From contig NZ_BMZM01000001.1 in assembly GCF_014652795.1 (NCBI RefSeq), positions 682,001 through 746,000 on the forward strand: DNA of 64,000 nucleotides, read 5' to 3'. A program made the position numbers and the translations under genes. The stretch comes from Kushneria pakistanensis. GTDB lineage: Bacteria; Pseudomonadota; Gammaproteobacteria; Pseudomonadales; Halomonadaceae. The notes beneath the pieces are model-generated. The model had not been told where the DNA came from and did no database searches. It saw only the letters and a list, made by a program, of their open reading frames with translations. Below, one piece after another: positions 59,760 through 64,000 of the stretch (its first letter is position 1; the number at the start of each line of letters is the position of its first letter).

Positions 59760-60639
59760 TGACATTCTATTGGTGGGCGTCGACGGTGGCGGTAGCGGCA
59801 CCCGGATGATGGCGCAGTGGCAGGGACACCGTGTTGAGGTCCGCGGTGGCCCCTCGGGCCTCGGGCTGGGTGTGCCCCGGGCATGGCACACGATCCTTGC
59901 GCTGTTGGAAGAGGCTCATCAGGCACTGGGGATAGCGCTGTCCACCGCGCAATGCCATTTGGCGCTGGGGCTTGCCGGTGCCAATCAATCGTCATGGCGA
60001 GAAGCCTTTTTACAGGCCGCACCGAAACTGGCGGGGTTGAGACTGGAAAGTGACGCCTTTACCACGTTGATCGGTGCTCACCAGGGGCAGCCCGGCGCGA
60101 TCGTCGCGCTGGGGACTGGCAGCATTGGTGAGGCGCTGCATGCAGACGGGCGGCGTGTGAGTGTCGGCGGCTATGGCTTTCCCTCGGGGGATGAGGCCAG
60201 CGGTGCCTGGCTGGGGCTTCGAGCGAGTCGGCACGCGCAGCATGCGCTGGATGGACGCACGGCGCGGGATGACTTTTCTCGTGCGTTGTGTGAGGCGATG
60301 TCGACGCTGTCACAAACGCCCGTCACTTGTGCCGCGACCCTGACGAACTGGCTCTCCAGTGCTGATCAAACCCGTTTTGCGGCGCTGGCACCGGCGGTCC
60401 TGCGTCATGGCGAGCACCCGGTAGCGCAGGCGTTGTTGCATCAGGCAGGGGAGGATATTGCCCTCATGTATCAGGCACTGGACCCCGGCGCCAGGCTGCC
60501 CCTGGCGCTTTGTGGGGGCCTGGCCCGCGCGCTTGAAGGCTGGGTGCCTCGAAGACTTGAACGGTCGCTGGTCAGCCCGCAGGGCAGCAGCGTCGAGGGG
60601 GCGCTATGGCTTGCAGGCGAGCAGTGCACATTATCGTAA
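59749..60639 (+). CDS. N-acetylglucosamine kinase-like ATPase (BadF/BadG family)
   Basis: A 296-residue sugar kinase. Phosphate-1 motif LLVGVDGGGSGTRMMAQW, LALGLAGANQSSWREAF, phosphate-2-like GAIVALGTGSIGEAL, and GGYGFPSGDEASGAWLGLRA, which matches bacterial GlcNAc/GlcN kinases of the BadF/BadG family. It would phosphorylate GlcNAc (or glucosamine) arising inside the cell, complementing the PTS route. I chose the ATG at 59749 (overlap with nagE of 11 bases). GlcN versus GlcNAc specificity cannot be told. Confidence 0.85.
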   Translation: MAADDILLVGVDGGGSGTRMMAQWQGHRVEVRGGPSGLGLGVPRAWHTILALLEEAHQALGIALSTAQCHLALGLAGANQSSWREAFLQAAPKLAGLRLESDAFTTLIGAHQGQPGAIVALGTGSIGEALHADGRRVSVGGYGFPSGDEASGAWLGLRASRHAQHALDGRTARDDFSRALCEAMSTLSQTPVTCAATLTNWLSSADQTRFAALAPAVLRHGEHPVAQALLHQAGEDIALMYQALDPGARLPLALCGGLARALEGWVPRRLERSLVSPQGSSVEGALWLAGEQCTLS

Positions 60640-60643
60640 TCCA

Positions 60644-60669
60644 GGCAGGCGCTATAATGAGCGCCTGCC
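60644..60669. promoter_or_regulatory. Palindrome with TATAAT in its loop, upstream of HAD gene
   Basis: GGCAGGCGCT-ATAATG-AGCGCCTGCC: a perfect ten-base stem, starting five bases after the kinase stop and 31 bases before the HAD start. The word TATAAT (60653-60658) lies across the loop, so the -10 box of a promoter would be inside the palindrome. No clear -35 and no T-run. It could be an operator over a promoter, or an attenuating hairpin. Confidence 0.5.
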
Positions 60670-60700
60670 ATGCCGGCTTTTACTGCGTACAGGAGATTGC

Positions 60701-61498
60701 ATGACGCCTCATCTGATCGTGACCGATCTGGATCGAACGCTGCTCAACGCCGACCATGGCCTTGATGACATTACCCTTGAGACCTTTCAGGCGCTTGAGC
60801 GCGAGGGGCATCATCTGGCCATCGCCTCGGGACGTCACTATCAGGATATTCGCGAGGTCAGGCGCCAGCTTGGGGTCAACGCGCATATCATTTCGGCCAA
60901 CGGTGCGCATCTGCACGGCCCGGATGATCAGTTGGTTCATGAGATTCTGGTACCGCAGGATATTGTCAGAACCCTGCTGGAGATCGATGTTCCAAACGAG
61001 GTGCGCGTTAATCTCTATACCAATGATCGCTGGCTGATCGATGCGCCCGAGCCGATGCTGCTGGCCTTTCACGAAAGTACAGGCTTTACCTATGACGTGG
61101 TCGACATGTCACAGGTTGATGGTCATCACGTGGGCAAGGTGCTCTTTATCGGTGATGCCGGGCTTCTCAAGGCGATCGAGACGCGCATTCGCGCCCATTA
61201 CGATGACCGTACACACATCACCTATTCGCTTGAAAACTCGCTGGAAGTGATGGACCGGGAGGCCTCCAAGGGGCAGATGCTGACCCGTCTGGCCGCACAG
61301 CTTGATATACCGCTATCGCGCACCGTGGCCTTCGGTGACAACCTCAATGATACCGACATGCTGCAAAACGCCGGGCAGGCCTTTGCGATGGGCAATGCCC
61401 ACCCCGAGCTTTTGACCCGCGCGCCCAAGGCCGAGCTGATCAGGGCCCACACCGAAGCCGGTGTTGCCGTAAAGCTGCGCGAGCTTTTTGCACTCTAG
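60701..61498 (+). CDS. Cof-type HAD-IIB sugar-phosphate phosphatase
   Basis: A 265-residue cytoplasmic phosphatase. HAD motif I LIVTDLDRTLLNADHGLDDI (Asp9 and Asp11), then LAIASGRHYQDIREVRRQLG, a C2B cap, motif III DREASKGQMLTRLAAQLDIP (Lys) and motif IV VAFGDNLNDTDMLQNAGQAF. Matches Cof/YbiV-type enzymes acting on sugar phosphates. AGGAG lies six bases before the ATG. Position just after the nag operon suggests sugar-phosphate housekeeping, perhaps of excess GlcN-6-P, but that is inference. Confidence 0.9.
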   Translation: MTPHLIVTDLDRTLLNADHGLDDITLETFQALEREGHHLAIASGRHYQDIREVRRQLGVNAHIISANGAHLHGPDDQLVHEILVPQDIVRTLLEIDVPNEVRVNLYTNDRWLIDAPEPMLLAFHESTGFTYDVVDMSQVDGHHVGKVLFIGDAGLLKAIETRIRAHYDDRTHITYSLENSLEVMDREASKGQMLTRLAAQLDIPLSRTVAFGDNLNDTDMLQNAGQAFAMGNAHPELLTRAPKAELIRAHTEAGVAVKLRELFAL

Positions 61499-61526
61499 TC
61501 TCGAGGGATCAGCCTTTTCATGTGAG

Positions 61527-61555
61527 AACGTCTGAGGCGACAGACCTCAGACGTT
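61527..61555. terminator. Hairpin between convergent HAD gene and ycjF
   Basis: AACGTCTGAGG-CGACAGA-CCTCAGACGTT: perfect eleven-base stem covering the ycjF stop codon (61547-61549), 28 bases after the HAD stop. Without a T-run. Same style as the hairpins at 23678 and 27310. Confidence 0.6.
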
Positions 61556-62650
61556 GTCCGCTCTTCCCTTGCCCGCCTTGCCGTCATCGACCCGCTTCAT
61601 TTGCTGCCAGAGCTGGCGGCGCAGATCGGAAAGCTTCGGTGCCCGGTCATCTTCAAAGGGCAGAGGACGCAGCATTTTCAGGGTGCGAATGCCCAGTCTT
61701 GCGGTCAGCAGGCCACTGGCCATGCCCTGGCCGGCGCGGCTGGACAGGCGGCTGGCCAGATTCATCGACAGAAGGTCCATGCTGACTTCGGTGGCCAGTT
61801 CACTGGCACCGGCGAACGCCATGTTGGCCAGCACAGCACGAAACAGGCGCAGGCGACTGGCATAACCCAGCTCCAGACCATAGAGCGCGGCCAGACGGTC
61901 GATCATGCGCAGATTGCGCCAGGCCATCAGGCCCATATCGATCAACGTCACGGGACTGATGGCCACCAGCAAAGCCGTTTCGCTCGACATGCGGGTGATC
62001 AGCCGGCGGGCGCTGGCATCACGCGGCGCCAGCACATAGTGACCGAAGAGGTCACGGGTCTCGCGGGCATTGTGGTGCGCCTGATGCGCCTGCAAGAAGT
62101 CCTGCCAGTGCGGGTCGCGGTTCCCCAGTCCCATCTGCTGGCGAAGGCGATCGCATAGCGCCTTCATGCGATCGCCATCCATCTGCGTATCCATGATGCG
62201 GGTGTCGATGTCCTCGCGCAGGCGTGCGTGTCGGCGCAGCCGCTTGAGGCGAAAGAGTTCTTTGGTCAGGGAAGTGCCGGCCAGCGTGACAACACCCAGC
62301 CCCAGCACACTCCAGGCACCGCTGACCCAGTCACCACCGAACCAGGCATTCTGGAAGGTCTCGACGGCCTGAACCCCACCCATGATCAGCGTGCCCGCCA
62401 GAACGCTTAGAAGCCCCCAGCGACGCTTTTTAGGCTTTGCCAATGCGTGATCCAGGGCACTGTCGATCTGCTCGGGCGGCGCTTCCTCTTCCAGTGGGTG
62501 ATGTACGCTATCGAGCTGATAACGCGCACCGGGGGCCGGGTCTACCGGCACAAAGTGCTGTTCGAAGGCAGGAGCTTCAGGCGCCGTTGTCTTCTTGGCA
62601 GTGGCATCATCCTGAACATCAAAGCGCCTGCCGGGACGTGGGTCATTCAT
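61547..62650 (-). CDS. ycjF: YcjF-family inner-membrane protein (DUF697)
   Basis: A 367-residue membrane protein, acidic N-terminal region to about residue 75, then two transmembrane helices near 77-100 and 107-130 (WGLLSVLAGTLIMGGVQAVE). The C-terminal DUF697-like region contains AISPVTLIDMGLMAWRNLRM. The TIGR01620-type layout is that of E. coli YcjF. It overlaps ycjX by four bases (ATGA). The pair belongs to a heat- or envelope-stress regulon in enterobacteria; molecular function unknown. Confidence 0.9.
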   Translation of the reverse strand: MNDPRPGRRFDVQDDATAKKTTAPEAPAFEQHFVPVDPAPGARYQLDSVHHPLEEEAPPEQIDSALDHALAKPKKRRWGLLSVLAGTLIMGGVQAVETFQNAWFGGDWVSGAWSVLGLGVVTLAGTSLTKELFRLKRLRRHARLREDIDTRIMDTQMDGDRMKALCDRLRQQMGLGNRDPHWQDFLQAHQAHHNARETRDLFGHYVLAPRDASARRLITRMSSETALLVAISPVTLIDMGLMAWRNLRMIDRLAALYGLELGYASRLRLFRAVLANMAFAGASELATEVSMDLLSMNLASRLSSRAGQGMASGLLTARLGIRTLKMLRPLPFEDDRAPKLSDLRRQLWQQMKRVDDGKAGKGRADNV

Positions 62651-64000
62651 CGCAGCTTGTCTCCCAGTAGCCAGTCCAGCGCGCTATCCATGCGAATATG
62701 GGGCAGGGCTTCGCCCGAGGTCTGAGGTGCCGGCCTGAAGGCCGTAAAGTCAAATCCCTGACGCTGCCAGAAATCGGCATCCGGCAGACGCGGGGGCACT
62801 TCACCGGGAAACATCAGTACTTCTTCACCCGATTGTGTCGTGCCCTTGAGCGCTGGATGACGCTTGCCTTCATGCTCGACCGTGCGTGCCTGGGTGGCGC
62901 GAATGGCGGCCAGTGATAACGATTTGACCGGAATATCGGCGTAACGCAGATCCCGCAGCGGTTCGGCCATCAGGGCCTGCACCAGGGACAGCAGGTTGTC
63001 ATGCTGTTCGGGGGTGACGTGATCGGCCTTGGTGGCAGCAATTGCCAGCCGGTCAATGCGCGGATTGAAAAGCCGTGACAGCAGGCTTCGGCTGCCGTAG
63101 TCAAAGCTTTGCATCAACGTGGCGATGGCGTGGCGCAGGTCATCGAAGACATCGGGCCCGGCATTGAGGGCGGAGAGCACATCGACCAATACGATTTGAC
63201 GATCAAAACGGCGAAAGTGCTGACGGTAAAAGGGGCCAATCACGGTGCGCTTGTAGTGCTCAAAGCGCCGCGCGAGTGTCTGATAGTTACTGTCAGCCGG
63301 CAGCTCGGCCAGTGCTGCCGGGTCGCCCAGCTGTTCCAGCGGCCACGGGAAGAACTGCAGTACCGGCGCGCCATCAAGTTCCCCGGGCAGTAGAAAACGC
63401 CCCGGCTGCACCCATGTGTAGCCACCTTCATTGCGCGCGGTGTTAAGCGAGCGGGCATATTCGGCGCTGATGTCGGCCAGTTGTTGCTCATCGGCCGTGC
63501 CGGCCGGGTCCAGGGCACTGACCTGGTTTAGAAAACCTTCGGCAAAGCGACGTCGGCGCCCCGTGAGCTGGGCACTGAGCGCTTCACACCATTGATGATA
63601 GCTCTGACGCAGCATGGGCAGGTCCAGCAGCCACTCACCGGGGTAGTCGATCAGATCCAGGGTCAGGGTGCGCTGCTCGCCCAGGAAATGGCGGCTGTTG
63701 GTGCGACTCTTGTAGCGGATCAGTAGACGAAGCTCGCTGATGCCGCGGGTCGCAGGGGGCCAGGCTGGCGGCGTTCCCTCAAGGGCGGCCAGTGCCTGAT
63801 CGTAGGGAAAGCGGGGCACGGAAAGATCCGGCTGGGTCTGGCGCTGGGCGCCCAGCAGTCTGCCCTCGCGGGCACAGTTCATCATGTCCAGCCGGGCATC
63901 CAAGCCTGCATGACGCAGCTGATTGACCAGTGAGGTCAGAAAGGCGGTCTTGCCAGCGCGCGACAGTCCCGTGACCGCCAGGCGCACCTGTCGGTCAAGG
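62647..64000 (-). CDS. ycjX: YcjX-family P-loop GTPase-like protein (N-terminus beyond window)
   Basis: The frame is open through the right edge, so the first residues (about 20) are missing. The first visible residues are LDRQVRLAVTGLSRAGKTAF, with the P-loop GLSRAGKT. Further: LLIRYKSRTNSRHFLGEQRT, LDLIDYPGEWLLDLPMLRQS (Walker B-like, D-Y-P-G-E-W typical for YcjX), and RLAIAATKADHVTPEQHDN (TKAD, a G4-like motif). 451 residues visible. Partner of YcjF downstream. An internal GTG near the edge should not be taken as the start. Confidence 0.93.
   Translation of the reverse strand, partial: LDRQVRLAVTGLSRAGKTAFLTSLVNQLRHAGLDARLDMMNCAREGRLLGAQRQTQPDLSVPRFPYDQALAALEGTPPAWPPATRGISELRLLIRYKSRTNSRHFLGEQRTLTLDLIDYPGEWLLDLPMLRQSYHQWCEALSAQLTGRRRRFAEGFLNQVSALDPAGTADEQQLADISAEYARSLNTARNEGGYTWVQPGRFLLPGELDGAPVLQFFPWPLEQLGDPAALAELPADSNYQTLARRFEHYKRTVIGPFYRQHFRRFDRQIVLVDVLSALNAGPDVFDDLRHAIATLMQSFDYGSRSLLSRLFNPRIDRLAIAATKADHVTPEQHDNLLSLVQALMAEPLRDLRYADIPVKSLSLAAIRATQARTVEHEGKRHPALKGTTQSGEEVLMFPGEVPPRLPDADFWQRQGFDFTAFRPAPQTSGEALPHIRMDSALDWLLGDKLR

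Overview
The window looks like a piece of a GC-rich gammaproteobacterial chromosome, most likely Halomonadaceae (Halomonas/Kushneria type). That placement is an inference from protein character and gene content: an sdhCDAB-sucAB-lpd-sucCD block divergent from gltA, gltX followed by tRNA-Ala and tRNA-Glu, DUF6482, CsbD, and a Pseudomonas-like EIIA-HPr-EI fusion. No rRNA or species marker is present.

Region 1 (1 to about 20 kb) is the late half of a P2-like (peduovirus-type) prophage. Read leftwards from the right end it has portal Q and terminase P (plus strand), then on the minus strand O-N-M-L-X, two holins, endolysin, Rz/Rz1, R-S, then V-W-J-I-H-G, then FI-FII-E-E'-T. The tape measure gene T runs off the left edge. 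Three copies of one dyad (TGTAA-N9-TTACA) sit exactly at the three late-operon heads (O/P, V, FI). A P2-type T TTT TTG slippery site joins E to E'. Two plus-strand cargo genes (4386-5012 and 9721-10449) occupy the two operon boundaries, matching the P2 Z/fun and orf30 slots. Integrase, repressor, replication genes, U, D and ogr are not in the window and must lie further left. A cos-like sequence lies just beyond Q, so the right prophage end falls between about 19.86 and 20.23 kb.

Region 2 (20.2-31.8 kb) is ordinary chromosome with small functions: DUF1415, DUF6482, CsbD, an NlpE-like lipoprotein, an OprB-type porin, an orphan Vsr endonuclease, a cI-like XRE regulator, lrgAB, a quinone oxidoreductase, an SDR enzyme and cydDC.

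Region 3 (31.9-47.6 kb) is central metabolism: gltX, tRNA-Ala(GGC), tRNA-Glu(TTC), an AT-rich gene-poor island with an inverted pair of DnaA-box-like 9-mers, gltA, then sdhCDAB, sucAB, lpd and sucCD on one strand. Clear sigma70-type promoters are visible for the tRNAs, gltA and sdhC. Hairpins separate the sub-blocks of the TCA cluster.

Region 4 (47.6-52.7 kb) holds a minus-strand glycosyltransferase / DUF2334 deacetylase-like / LPG-synthase-TM trio, probably envelope glycolipid or polysaccharide work, followed by rnb (RNase II).

Region 5 (53.1-64 kb) is an N-acetylglucosamine operon (nagA, SIS-type nagB, a fused EIIA-HPr-EI, EIICB, a GlcNAc-type kinase), then a Cof-type HAD phosphatase and the convergent ycjX-ycjF pair. 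ycjX is cut by the right edge.
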